Shown: piece after piece, positions 7,024-15,224 of the stretch
How the letters are laid out: each line of letters begins with the position of its first letter
Numbering within the stretch: position 1 is the stretch's first letter
NCBI RefSeq assembly: GCF_021390155.1
Contig: NZ_CP089985.1
Coordinates: 2,057,001 to 2,121,000, forward strand
Direction of reading: 5' to 3'
DNA: 64,000 nucleotides
From: Pseudomonas sp. HN11
Lineage (GTDB): Bacteria; Pseudomonadota; Gammaproteobacteria; Pseudomonadales; Pseudomonadaceae
The notes under the pieces: model-generated
What the model was told of the DNA's origin: nothing
Seen by the model: only the letters and a program-made list of their open reading frames with translations
The model's database searches: none
Program-made: the position numbers and the translations under genes

Positions 7024-8850
7024 TCAGGGTTGCCAGGTGGTTTTCGCCCCACTGAGTTTGCGGTCCAGGAAGGTCGCGGCGCTGATCAATGCCAGATGGC
7101 TCAAGGCCTGGGGCGTATTGCCCAGGTGGCGTGCCTGGTTGTCGAACTCTTCGGCGTACAGACCCAAGGGATTGGCGTAGCGCAGCAATTGTTCGAACTC
7201 CAGGTGGGCCTTTTCCACTTGCCCGGCGCGCGCCAGGCATTCGACGTACCAGAATGAGCAGGCGGCAAAGGCGCCTTCGGTGCCTTGCAGCCCATCTATC
7301 TGACTGTCGTCGTTGCGGTAGCGGTAGACCATGCCGTCGCGCACCAGGCTTTTCTGAATGGCTTCCAGGGTCGAGAGCCAACGTGGATCGGTGGCCGCGA
7401 CAAACCTCACCAGCGGCATCAATAACATCGAACCGTCGAGCGCCGTGGTGCCGGTATGCTGCACGAAATGCCCGCGTTCTTCGTTCCAGAAGTTGCTCCA
7501 GATGTCGGCGTAGATCGCTTGACGGGTCTGGTCCCAGCGTGCGAACGGCGCTGGCAGCGAACGCTTGGAGGCCAGGCGGATGGCGCGGTCCAGCGCCACC
7601 CAGCACATCAGCCGTGAGTGCAGGAAGTGGTGCTGTTCGCCGCGCATTTCCCAGATGCCCACGTCTTTGGTGTTCCAGATCTCGCAGACTTGGTCGGCAA
7701 CCTCCACGGTGTGTTTCCAGCCGTCGTGGGAGATGGCTTCGCCGTACTTGTTGACCAGATACACCGCGTCCATCAGTTCGCCGTAGATGTCCAGCTGGAT
7801 CTGGTCGAACGCTTCGTTGCCGATGCGCACCGGTTTGGCGCCACGGTGGCCTTTGAAGTGTTCAAGCTCGGTTTCCGGCAGTTCCTGGCGACCGTCAATG
7901 CCATAGAGAATATTGATCTTGGTCGGCTGGTCGCAGCAGTCACTCACACGGCCCTTGAGCCAACGCATATAAGCGTTGGCTTCCTCGACAAAGCCCAGGC
8001 GCATAAAGGCGTAGACGGTGAACGACGCGTCGCGGATCCAGGTGTAGCGATAGTCCCAGTTGCGTTCGCCGCCGGGTGTTTCGGGCAGGCCGAAGGTGGC
8101 GGCGGCGATGATCGCGCCGTGCTTGCGCGAGGTTAGAAGCTTGAGGGCCAGGGCCGAGCGGTTGACCATTTCGCGCCAGCGACCACGGTAGTTCGATTGG
8201 GCGATCCAGCCGCGCCAGAACTTCAAGGTATGGGCCAGCGTCAGGTCGGTGCAGTGGCTGTCCACGCGTTCATCTTCTTGGCCGCCGAGGACGAATTCGG
8301 CACCTTCTTCCTGGTTGAGAGAAAAACTGGCCACGGCGGCACCGTCCTCAATCTGCAACGGGTGACTGCTGGCCAAGCGCATGCCCGGCTGGCCATCGGC
8401 GTTGAAGCGTACCGTGCCGTTGTCGAGGGTGGCCTGGGTCGGCGTGCGCGCATAGTCATGGCGCACCGCGCAACGCAAATGAATATCGGCCTTGCCACTG
8501 ACCACCCGCACTCGACGGATCAGCAGCGGCAAATCATCGATTTCTTCGCTGATCGCCAGCAGGTCAGTGATCTCCACCACCGCTTCGTCGCTGAGCCAGC
8601 GGGTTTGCAGCACGTTGGTGTCGGGCAGGTAGATCTGCTCACGGCGCGCGTCAGGCAGGTCCGGGGTGAGTTGGAAAATACCGGCTTGCGGGCTATCCAG
8701 CAGCGCGCAGAAAATCGACGGGCTGTCGAATTCCGGCCAGCAGAAGAAGTCGATGCTGCCTTTGTCGTTAACCAGTGCCGCACTGCGCATATCGCCGATG
8801 ATGCCGTGGGCATCGATGGCGCTTTGTTGTTCATTCTTCAAATCAACCAT
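7024..8850 (-). CDS. Glycoside hydrolase family 15 protein
   Basis: A roughly 608-residue GH15 protein related to bacterial glucoamylases and GH15 trehalases, probably releasing glucose from alpha-glucans or trehalose in the cytoplasm, as no signal peptide is seen. The opening IIGDMRSAALVNDKGSIDFF and CWPEFDSPSIFCALLD, the signature RNWDYRYTWIRDASFTVYAF and the general-base region GTEGAFAACSFWYVECLARA are diagnostic. The ATG at 8850 is ten bases from GGAG; a GTG two codons earlier (8856) is an alternative. It overlaps the end of the SDR gene by eight bases, and a sugar dehydrogenase next to a glucosidase makes sense as a short pathway. Confidence 0.92.
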   Translation of the reverse strand: MVDLKNEQQSAIDAHGIIGDMRSAALVNDKGSIDFFCWPEFDSPSIFCALLDSPQAGIFQLTPDLPDARREQIYLPDTNVLQTRWLSDEAVVEITDLLAISEEIDDLPLLIRRVRVVSGKADIHLRCAVRHDYARTPTQATLDNGTVRFNADGQPGMRLASSHPLQIEDGAAVASFSLNQEEGAEFVLGGQEDERVDSHCTDLTLAHTLKFWRGWIAQSNYRGRWREMVNRSALALKLLTSRKHGAIIAAATFGLPETPGGERNWDYRYTWIRDASFTVYAFMRLGFVEEANAYMRWLKGRVSDCCDQPTKINILYGIDGRQELPETELEHFKGHRGAKPVRIGNEAFDQIQLDIYGELMDAVYLVNKYGEAISHDGWKHTVEVADQVCEIWNTKDVGIWEMRGEQHHFLHSRLMCWVALDRAIRLASKRSLPAPFARWDQTRQAIYADIWSNFWNEERGHFVQHTGTTALDGSMLLMPLVRFVAATDPRWLSTLEAIQKSLVRDGMVYRYRNDDSQIDGLQGTEGAFAACSFWYVECLARAGQVEKAHLEFEQLLRYANPLGLYAEEFDNQARHLGNTPQALSHLALISAATFLDRKLSGAKTTWQP

Positions 8851-9643
8851 TGCCACGGAACTCCGGATAAAGGCTCATGCCGCCATCGATAAAGAGCGTG
8901 CTGCCCACCACGTAGTCGGAGGCATCGCTGGCCAACCACACCACGGCGTTGGCCACATCTTCCACATCACCTACTCGGCCGTATGGAATCAGCTTCAACA
9001 GTTCCTTTTGCGCTGCACCTTCGGTGGCCGCGCGGTTGATCGCGGTGCGTATCGCCCCCGGTGCAATACCGTTGATGCGGATGCGTTGTTCGCTGACTTC
9101 CTGAGCGAGGGTGCGCATCAGCATCTCTACGCCACCCTTGGACGCTGCGTAATTCACATGCCCGGCCCAGGGGATCAGTTGGTGCACCGAACTCATGTGG
9201 ATGATTTTGCCGGCTGCCCGCGATACACCTTCACGCACGCCCTGGCGGTTGAAGATGCGCACGGCCGCGCGGGCACACAGAAACTGGCCGGTGAGGTTGA
9301 CGCCGATCACGGCGTTCCAGTCGTCCAGGCTCATGTCCACCAAGTTGGCATCCTTCTGCATGCCGGAGTTGGCTACCAGAATGTCCAGGTGGCCGAAGGC
9401 ATTCAGGGTCTGGGCAAAAAGCCTTTCCACCTCTTCTTCTTTTGAGACGTTGGCGCCGATGGCAATCGCCCGGCCACCCTCGGCATTGATCTGCGCGGCG
9501 AGCGCTTCGGCAGGCGCCGCCTGGGCGTTGTAATTCAGCACCACGGCTGCTCCGGCCTGCGCCAGCGCTTTGGCCGCCCCGGCACCGATTCCGGAACTGG
9601 CACCGGTCACCAGCGCCACTTGTTGCTCCAACGAAATACGCAT
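8843..9643 (-). CDS. SDR oxidoreductase, glucose 1-dehydrogenase-like
   Basis: A 266-residue classical short-chain dehydrogenase. It shows TGASSGIG for NAD(P) binding, NSGM in the position of NNAG, the catalytic Ser in HMSSVHQ and YAASK for the Tyr-Lys pair, and ends DGGMSLYPEF as glucose 1-dehydrogenase-like enzymes do. The ATG at 9643 with GGAG upstream was chosen over an upstream frame extension that is AT-rich and lacks family character. It is the first gene of an operon with the GH15 gene, so oxidation of the released glucose is a reasonable guess. Confidence 0.88.
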   Translation of the reverse strand: MRISLEQQVALVTGASSGIGAGAAKALAQAGAAVVLNYNAQAAPAEALAAQINAEGGRAIAIGANVSKEEEVERLFAQTLNAFGHLDILVANSGMQKDANLVDMSLDDWNAVIGVNLTGQFLCARAAVRIFNRQGVREGVSRAAGKIIHMSSVHQLIPWAGHVNYAASKGGVEMLMRTLAQEVSEQRIRINGIAPGAIRTAINRAATEGAAQKELLKLIPYGRVGDVEDVANAVVWLASDASDYVVGSTLFIDGGMSLYPEFRGNG

Positions 9644-9800
9644 TGCTCCGCGACCTTGAATTCGTGAGTTCAAGTAGCTGACTGATCGCGCGCAAGGGAA
9701 GTTCACCCGTGTGAAATTAGCGACTACAACCATGGTGAAAAATGGAATAACAGAACTATAAAAAATAACCATAAGATACTAAAAAACCGCTCAAAAGCGT

Positions 9801-9829
9801 TTGACAGGCTTTTTCGTCGCGTGTCTTAT
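9801..9829 (+). promoter_or_regulatory. Sigma-70-type promoter for the biosynthetic cluster
   Basis: A perfect -35 hexamer TTGACA (9801-9806), a 17-base spacer and TCTTAT (9824-9829; 4 of 6 matches to TATAAT). It lies in AT-rich DNA about 70 bases before the first gene of the 9.9-17.8 kb cluster. The -10 overlaps the left arm of an inverted repeat (9825-9832), which could serve as an operator. Confidence 0.5.
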
Positions 9830-9928
9830 AGGCACACATCAACCCGCTCCGTTGGTAGTTCGGGATTCATCGCGGGGCCACCTATAAGAGATTTCTATGT
9901 GCCTTTCGGCCGATATAGGGGAACTACC
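9825..9928. repeat. Interleaved inverted repeats upstream of the cluster
   Basis: Two perfect 8-bp inverted pairs overlap in an A-B-A'-B' order: CTTATAGG (9825-9832) with CCTATAAG (9881-9888), and GGTAGTTC (9854-9861) with GAACTACC (9921-9928). A shorter pair, GGCACA (9831-9836) with TGTGCC (9898-9903), lies between them. In RNA this order would form a pseudoknot; in DNA it could be paired operator half-sites. B' lies inside the first gene if the ATG at 9897 is used. Confidence 0.5.
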
Positions 9929-10601
9929 GGTTCAGGTAAAAGCAGCGGCATTAGTTGGCGTGCCCAAGTTAGTTATCTTCGATTGCGATGGCGTTCTCGT
10001 CCAAAGTGAAGAAATAACCCTGTCTGTATTGCTCTCCATGCTTAATGCCCTTGCTCAGGGCGATACGCTGCTGGATGTCACGCGTTTTACCGAACACTTC
10101 CGTGGTCGTAAGATTGCCGAGTGTTTGCGCGAGGCTCAGCAGATATTGAATGTCAGTTTGGATAATGAGTTTGAACAACGCTTTCGCGAGCGGGCGCTGC
10201 ACGCACTGACACTCAATTTAAAAGCCACGGATGGCGTGTTGGAAGTATTGCAAAAGTTGGAAGTGCCTTATTGCGTTGCCTCGAGTGCTCCACGCAACAA
10301 GATAGAGCACTGCTTGCGCCTGGCTGGACTGTTTTCTTATTTCGAAGGGCGGATATTCAGTTGTTATGAGTTGGGCAGTTGGAAACCTGACCCCCTGGTA
10401 TTCCTGACGGCCTGCCGAACTTACAGCGTTGATGTAAGTGATGCGCTGGTGGTGGAAGACAGTGTGACGGGTATCCAGGCTGCTGTGGCGGCCAATATAA
10501 AAGTGCTGGGCTTTGGCCCACCGCATCGGCATGCGCGATTGGCCGCGGCGGGGGCATTGCCGATTGCCGACATGCATGAAGTATTGACCATTTTTAATTG
10601 A
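9897..10601 (+). CDS. HAD-superfamily phosphatase (beta-phosphoglucomutase-like)
   Basis: A 234-residue HAD hydrolase that probably removes phosphate from a sugar phosphate or cluster intermediate. Motif I is LVIFDCDGVLVQSEE with both aspartates, motif II the Ser in VASSAPRNK, motif III the Lys in GSWKPDP and motif IV VVEDSVTGIQAA. The helical cap between motifs I and II is of beta-phosphoglucomutase type. The ATG at 9897 gives about 23 residues before the fold; a GTG at 9960 would start at the normal position, and neither has a convincing ribosome site. It is the first gene of the nine-gene cluster, 17 bases ahead of the transaldolase-like gene. Confidence 0.85.
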   Translation: MCLSADIGELPVQVKAAALVGVPKLVIFDCDGVLVQSEEITLSVLLSMLNALAQGDTLLDVTRFTEHFRGRKIAECLREAQQILNVSLDNEFEQRFRERALHALTLNLKATDGVLEVLQKLEVPYCVASSAPRNKIEHCLRLAGLFSYFEGRIFSCYELGSWKPDPLVFLTACRTYSVDVSDALVVEDSVTGIQAAVAANIKVLGFGPPHRHARLAAAGALPIADMHEVLTIFN

Positions 10602-10618
10602 CTCAGGGAGGAGGCGTC

Positions 10619-11842
10619 GTGAACACACTTGGTTACCTGGAACGGCTCAAACGCAACGATCACTCTTCGCAAGTTTGGTGGGACTCATCGCCTACCGTGT
10701 ACCTGCCCTACAAACAGCACTTGCTGGAGAAGTACCCGGCGGCCGCGACTTATATAGAAACGTTGATGCCGGACGGTTTTTCCCAGCCTTGGGGTTTGTG
10801 CAGTGCGACTACGAATCCCCGGTTGGTGACGGCCGTCATCCTCGAAAAGCGCGAGTATTGGTCTTCACGTTTCAACCTGGCCAAGCTTTCTCCCGGCGAG
10901 TTGCGCAAGCAACTGTACAACGAAGTCATCGTTGAAGGCGCCGCGACGCTCAAGCCACGGTGGGTTCAATCGGCACAGGCCGAAGGTTGGATTTCCGCCC
11001 AGGTCGACCCGGTGGACGTGCGCTGCTCTGAACGCATGACTACCCGGGGGTTGGAACTGCAGCGCCTGGCGCCGAATGTGATGGTCAAGGTGCCGGGCAG
11101 CCTGGAAGGGTTGGCAACGGTCGAACACCTGGTGGCTCAGGGCGGTTCGGTCAATATCACCTTCTGCTTCACGGTTGCCCAGTTTCAGGCCGGTATCCAG
11201 GCAATCGAGCGCGGTATGGCGACCGCGCGCAGCAACGGTATCGACACCGGCCGTTGCAAATACGTCATCACCTTCATGATCGGGCGTTTTGCCTGCCAGC
11301 CCGAGTTCACGCTGCAGGCGGCCGAGCGCGGTCTGGTCTTGAGCGCCGAGGAGTTGCGCTGGGCCGAGTTGATGATCTACGAACAGATCCAGGCGCTGGT
11401 GGCGGCCTCGACTGTGCCGGTCAAGACTCTGCTTTCCAGCATAAAGGTCGATGTGGACGAGCGAGGCAACAAGCATTGCTGGCACCTGGAAAAGACCGGG
11501 TACACGGCGACCTGCTACACGTTGACACCGGATGTAGTGGAGTTTTTGATCGAGCGCGAAAGCCACGGCAAACCCGTCGCCCCAGCGTTGGAACCTCAGA
11601 AACCGCCTGCGTCGACCTTCGCGAAGCTGGTCCGCATCCCGTATTTCTACGAAGCCTACTTCATCGACAGTATCGAGCCTTACGACTTTGGCAACCACGA
11701 GGCTTTTATCAATGCCTGCAATGAAGCCAACAGCGCGCATCGGCGCCTGGCGGATTACTGCGTGCGACTCTGCCCGGTGGACAAGCCGTTCAAACGCGCG
11801 CTCAACGCGCTGCTGGCCGCCGAATTTGGGGTGATCGCATGA
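10619..11842 (+). CDS. Transaldolase-family enzyme in a biosynthetic cluster
   Basis: A 407-residue protein of the transaldolase fold. ATTNPRLVTAVI around residue 66 corresponds to the conserved SNP motif, MVKVPGSLEG places the Schiff-base lysine at about Lys157, and GGSVNITFCFTVAQFQAG is the following conserved strand. Such enzymes transfer a dihydroxyacetone unit between sugar phosphates. At 407 residues it is longer than housekeeping transaldolase (about 310-320), with an extra C-terminal region after residue 320. The GTG start at 10619 is fixed by GGGAGGAGG four bases upstream. The last four bases overlap the sulfotransferase start. In this setting it more likely builds a sugar skeleton than serves the pentose phosphate pathway. 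Confidence 0.85.
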   Translation: MNTLGYLERLKRNDHSSQVWWDSSPTVYLPYKQHLLEKYPAAATYIETLMPDGFSQPWGLCSATTNPRLVTAVILEKREYWSSRFNLAKLSPGELRKQLYNEVIVEGAATLKPRWVQSAQAEGWISAQVDPVDVRCSERMTTRGLELQRLAPNVMVKVPGSLEGLATVEHLVAQGGSVNITFCFTVAQFQAGIQAIERGMATARSNGIDTGRCKYVITFMIGRFACQPEFTLQAAERGLVLSAEELRWAELMIYEQIQALVAASTVPVKTLLSSIKVDVDERGNKHCWHLEKTGYTATCYTLTPDVVEFLIERESHGKPVAPALEPQKPPASTFAKLVRIPYFYEAYFIDSIEPYDFGNHEAFINACNEANSAHRRLADYCVRLCPVDKPFKRALNALLAAEFGVIA

Positions 11843-12567
11843 ACCGGATGATCGGGTTGTGGGCACACCCACGCTCGCGTTCCACCGTACTGGAGCGCGT
11901 ATTCATCGAGCGGGGGGACTTCGAGGTGTTCCACGAGCCCTTTGCGCATATGGCGTTTTCAGAGGATTCGGCGATTCCTTCGGATGAGTGGGATCACAGT
12001 CTGCCCACGACATATCAGGGTATAAAAGCGCATCTTCTCAATGCCCGACAACGTACAAACGTTTTTCATAAAGACATGTGCTACCACTGTCTGGACGATT
12101 TAAAAGTTGATATGGGTTTTCTGGCGCAACAGGACAATATTTTTCTCATTCGTGAGCCCGCCAGCAGCATTATTTCCCATCATCGGGTGCATCCCGATAT
12201 GCCATTACACGCCATTGGGCATAAAGCGCTTTATGACATATTTTGTGTCGTCACTAAACTAACAGGCAAAGTGCCTTATGTGATCAATGCCGATGATCTG
12301 GCCGCAGAACCAGAACGGGTGATCCGTAAACTGTGTGATCACTTGAATATAGACTTTCTGCCACACGCCATGACGTGGAAACGAGAGTGCCCGCAACAAT
12401 GGAAGACGTGGCGTAGTTGGCATGTCGACGCGGAAAACAGTGAACGCATTGTTTATCCGGATAAGCCGCACGTCGATATCGAGGCTTTTGATCAATATCC
12501 GAACTTAAAGGTGATGTACGAATATCACCGAACGTTTTACGCGCGCATGAATGAATTTTGCCAATAG
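11839..12567 (+). CDS. PAPS-dependent sulfotransferase family protein
   Basis: A 242-residue P-loop protein of the sulfotransferase family. HPRSRSTVLERVF near the N-terminus is the 5'-phosphosulfate loop and IFLIREPASSIISHHR the 3'-phosphate-binding motif (Arg and Ser). It would move sulfate from PAPS onto a hydroxyl or amine of the cluster product, which fits the APS kinase gene five genes downstream. ATGA overlap with the transaldolase-like gene indicates coupled translation. The DNA is visibly richer in A and T than its neighbours, which hints at acquisition from elsewhere. The acceptor is unknown. Confidence 0.82.
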   Translation: MNRMIGLWAHPRSRSTVLERVFIERGDFEVFHEPFAHMAFSEDSAIPSDEWDHSLPTTYQGIKAHLLNARQRTNVFHKDMCYHCLDDLKVDMGFLAQQDNIFLIREPASSIISHHRVHPDMPLHAIGHKALYDIFCVVTKLTGKVPYVINADDLAAEPERVIRKLCDHLNIDFLPHAMTWKRECPQQWKTWRSWHVDAENSERIVYPDKPHVDIEAFDQYPNLKVMYEYHRTFYARMNEFCQ

Positions 12568-12577
12568 GGATTGTTGT

Positions 12578-13303
12578 ATGAAAAAGTTGATTGTTACCGG
12601 TGCTGCCAACGGCATTGGTCGGGCCACCGTAGAGTTGGCGATTCAACAGGGATACTTTGTTATTGGCGCTGACAAGGATGCCGAGGGTCTGAACGTTCTA
12701 CAAGGTAGGTATGGCCCTGATGTATTCGAAGCGCACCGTGTCGATTTTTCGGACATGGCCGTTATCAAGGGTTTTATTCCCACACTCTATGAACGGCATT
12801 CAAGTATTTATGGTTTGGTCAATAACGCCGGTATCTACCACGGCAAAAGTGTCTACGCCTACTCCGATGAGCAAATAGACGAGATTCTCACCGTCAACCT
12901 CAAGGCACTGGTGTATCTCTCCAAAGACTTCGCCGAACGGGAAATGCAACACGAAGCCGCGCGCAGCATCGTCAACATCGCTTCGGTGGCCGGTGAAGTG
13001 GGCAGCTGCGACGCACTCTATGGTGCGACCAAGGCGGCCGTGATCGGTCTGAGCAAGGCCAACGCCTGGAACTTTGCGCCGTTCGTGCGCGTGAACGTGG
13101 TGTCCCCGGCGCTGATCCATGAAACCGCCATCTACGGCACCATCCCCGAATACCGACGCGCCGAGTACGCCCGCCAGGAGGTCCTCAAGGACCCCATCCT
13201 GCCCAGCGGCGTAGCAGAGATCATCATGCTGCTGGTGGGTGATGCGATGCGTCATATCACCGGCAGGGTGATCCCGGTCGACAACGGAGCTTATCCACGA
13301 TGA
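12578..13303 (+). CDS. SDR-family oxidoreductase
   Basis: A 241-residue classical short-chain dehydrogenase. TGAANGIG binds NAD(P), LVNNAGIYHG is the NNAG motif, and the catalytic residues are the Ser in NIASVAG and the Tyr/Lys of YGATK. The chosen ATG at 12578 has AGGGA eight bases upstream. It ends in an ATGA overlap with the next gene. In the cluster it would oxidise or reduce a hydroxyl/keto group, perhaps making the ketone needed for later C-N bond formation (inference). Confidence 0.9.
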   Translation: MKKLIVTGAANGIGRATVELAIQQGYFVIGADKDAEGLNVLQGRYGPDVFEAHRVDFSDMAVIKGFIPTLYERHSSIYGLVNNAGIYHGKSVYAYSDEQIDEILTVNLKALVYLSKDFAEREMQHEAARSIVNIASVAGEVGSCDALYGATKAAVIGLSKANAWNFAPFVRVNVVSPALIHETAIYGTIPEYRRAEYARQEVLKDPILPSGVAEIIMLLVGDAMRHITGRVIPVDNGAYPR

Positions 13304-14436
13304 GCCATTCAATGCGCAAGAAAAAACTGTTGCTGGTGGGCGCTGGCAACTTGTGCCTGCAGATCCTCAAGATTCTGGGGCCGAAAAATGCGTTCGACTT
13401 TGTGGTGCTGGGTCGCGATGAAGAGGCCACGATCCGGTTGTGCAACCTGGTGGCGCTGTCCTGTGCGCAACTGGGCCGGTTTATCGAGATCAAGCCGGTG
13501 ATTGCCGACTTGACGGATATCGGCAAGGTCACGCGACTGCTACGTGAAGAGGCCCCGGACATGCTGGTGAACTGCGCGTCGTTGCAGTCATGGCGGGTGA
13601 TCACCGGGTTGCCCAAGCTGTCGTTCGAAAAGCTCGACCAGGCCCAGTTCGGCCCCTGGCTACCCATGCACCTGACGCTGATGCATTGCCTGATGCAGGC
13701 GGTGAAGGCTTCCGGCATCGTCACCAAAACCGTGAATGCGGCGTTTCCGGATGCGGTCAATCCGATCCTGGCGCGCATCGGCCTGGCGCCGGATATCGGT
13801 GTGGGTAATGTGGCCAACCTGATCCCCGCCGTGAGTCTTTCCATCGCACGCTTGCTCGAATGCGCACCCGCTGATGTGCACGTGCAGCTGTATGCCCAGC
13901 ACTACTTCAGCCACTACGTGCCGCGCGGTGGTTTGCCGCCGCGTGCCAGTTACCGCCTGTTGTACGAGGTAGGTGACCGGCCAGAGGTGGCGCGCCTGCC
14001 GGCCGAGTCGATTTTCTCTACGGTGAAGTCCGAGTTCCGTCGCCTGGGCGGGGTAGATGGGCAGTTCCTTACCGCATGTTCTGCGGTCACGGTCATCGAA
14101 GGATTGTTCTCGCCCGTGCCGGTCCTGGTGCATGCGCCGGGGCCTCTCGGGCTGCCGGGCGGCTATCCGGTGTGGCTGCATGATGGGCGGATCCAGGTGC
14201 AGTTCTCCGAGGCGTGCCCACAGGATGAGGCGGTGCGCATCAATAGCATCTGCCAGAGCCAGGACGGCATCGATGAGATCCACTGTGATGGTTCGGTCAC
14301 CTACAACCCGCAGTGCATGGCCGTCATGCAAGCGATGCTGGGGTATTCCAAAAGCAGCATGTCGATCGAACAGTCCGCCGAGTTTGCCCATGAGCTGGCA
14401 AGCAAGTACCTGTCCTTCAAGAATTCAACCTGGTAG
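13300..14436 (+). CDS. Rossmann-fold oxidoreductase, saccharopine-dehydrogenase-like
   Basis: A 378-residue protein opening with a dinucleotide-binding strand KKLLLVGAGNLCLQILKIL and a second part, DMLVNCASLQSW, like the NAD(P) domain of saccharopine dehydrogenase and homospermidine synthase relatives. The remainder is not a domain I recognise firmly. Members of this group make or break C-N bonds by reductive amination, or act as plain reductases. It overlaps the SDR upstream (ATGA) and is followed seven bases later by the methyltransferase, so it belongs to the operon. Substrate unknown. Confidence 0.7.
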   Translation: MSHSMRKKKLLLVGAGNLCLQILKILGPKNAFDFVVLGRDEEATIRLCNLVALSCAQLGRFIEIKPVIADLTDIGKVTRLLREEAPDMLVNCASLQSWRVITGLPKLSFEKLDQAQFGPWLPMHLTLMHCLMQAVKASGIVTKTVNAAFPDAVNPILARIGLAPDIGVGNVANLIPAVSLSIARLLECAPADVHVQLYAQHYFSHYVPRGGLPPRASYRLLYEVGDRPEVARLPAESIFSTVKSEFRRLGGVDGQFLTACSAVTVIEGLFSPVPVLVHAPGPLGLPGGYPVWLHDGRIQVQFSEACPQDEAVRINSICQSQDGIDEIHCDGSVTYNPQCMAVMQAMLGYSKSSMSIEQSAEFAHELASKYLSFKNSTW

Positions 14437-14443
14437 GTGTGTG

Positions 14444-15214
14444 ATGAATCAGATATCGGGGCGCAAGCACAACGAAGTCGCCAGTTATTCCACGCAGTAC
14501 ACGGCGGATTTCGTCGAGCGTTGGGATGAGTTGATCGATTGGGAAAAACGCAAGGCGGGGGAGGACGGGTTCTTTGAAAAGCTGTTGCGCAGTCATGGCG
14601 TGAAGTCGGTGATCGACGTGTCGACGGGCAGTGGTTTTCATGCCGTCCAGCTCAAGCAGGCGGGCTTTGATGTGGTCGCCACGGATGGCAGCAGCACCAT
14701 GTTGACCAAGGCGCGGGCGAACTTTCGTAAACAGGGCCTGGACATCCAGTCACATTACCGCGACTGGCACTCACTGGACTCCCAGGAGCTTGGCCAATTT
14801 GATGCCGTCGTGTGCCTGGGCAGTTCGCTGTGCCATGTCTTCGCCGCCCACGATCGCTTGCGGGTGCTGGCAAAATTCCGCTCCTTGCTCAAACCGGGTG
14901 GCTTGCTGATTGTGGATCAGCGCAATTTCTTCGCCATTCGCGCCGGTAACTACAAGGCCAGCGGCAATTACTATTACTGCGGTACGAATGCGTCAGTCAG
15001 CCTGGGAGAGGTCAATGAGCACCTGTGTGAGTTCATCTATTCCTTTGAGAACGCGGAACAGTACCGGCTGCAGGTGTATCCGCTGTTGCCGGGTGAATTG
15101 AAGGGGGAGATGCTCAAGTCCGGGTTCACCCAGCATGAGAGTTACGGTGACTTCGAACGTGACTACGACATGATGGACAGTGATTTCATCATTCACACCG
15201 CGCAGGCTCAATAA
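14444..15214 (+). CDS. SAM-dependent N-methyltransferase, glycine/sarcosine type
   Basis: A 256-residue class I methyltransferase. It matches the glycine/sarcosine N-methyltransferase pattern over its length: RWDELIDWEKRKAGEDGFFE, SAM motif SVIDVSTGSGFHAVQL, VCLGSSLCHVF, LLIVDQRNFFAIRAG, NYYYCGTNASVSLGEVNEHL and ESYGDFERDYD. Those enzymes methylate glycine to sarcosine and dimethylglycine. No osmolyte genes lie nearby, so here the acceptor is more likely an amine on the cluster product. It follows the Rossmann oxidoreductase by seven bases and precedes the MFS gene by ten. Confidence 0.85.
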   Translation: MNQISGRKHNEVASYSTQYTADFVERWDELIDWEKRKAGEDGFFEKLLRSHGVKSVIDVSTGSGFHAVQLKQAGFDVVATDGSSTMLTKARANFRKQGLDIQSHYRDWHSLDSQELGQFDAVVCLGSSLCHVFAAHDRLRVLAKFRSLLKPGGLLIVDQRNFFAIRAGNYKASGNYYYCGTNASVSLGEVNEHLCEFIYSFENAEQYRLQVYPLLPGELKGEMLKSGFTQHESYGDFERDYDMMDSDFIIHTAQAQ

Positions 15215-15224
15215 GGAGGGCTTG

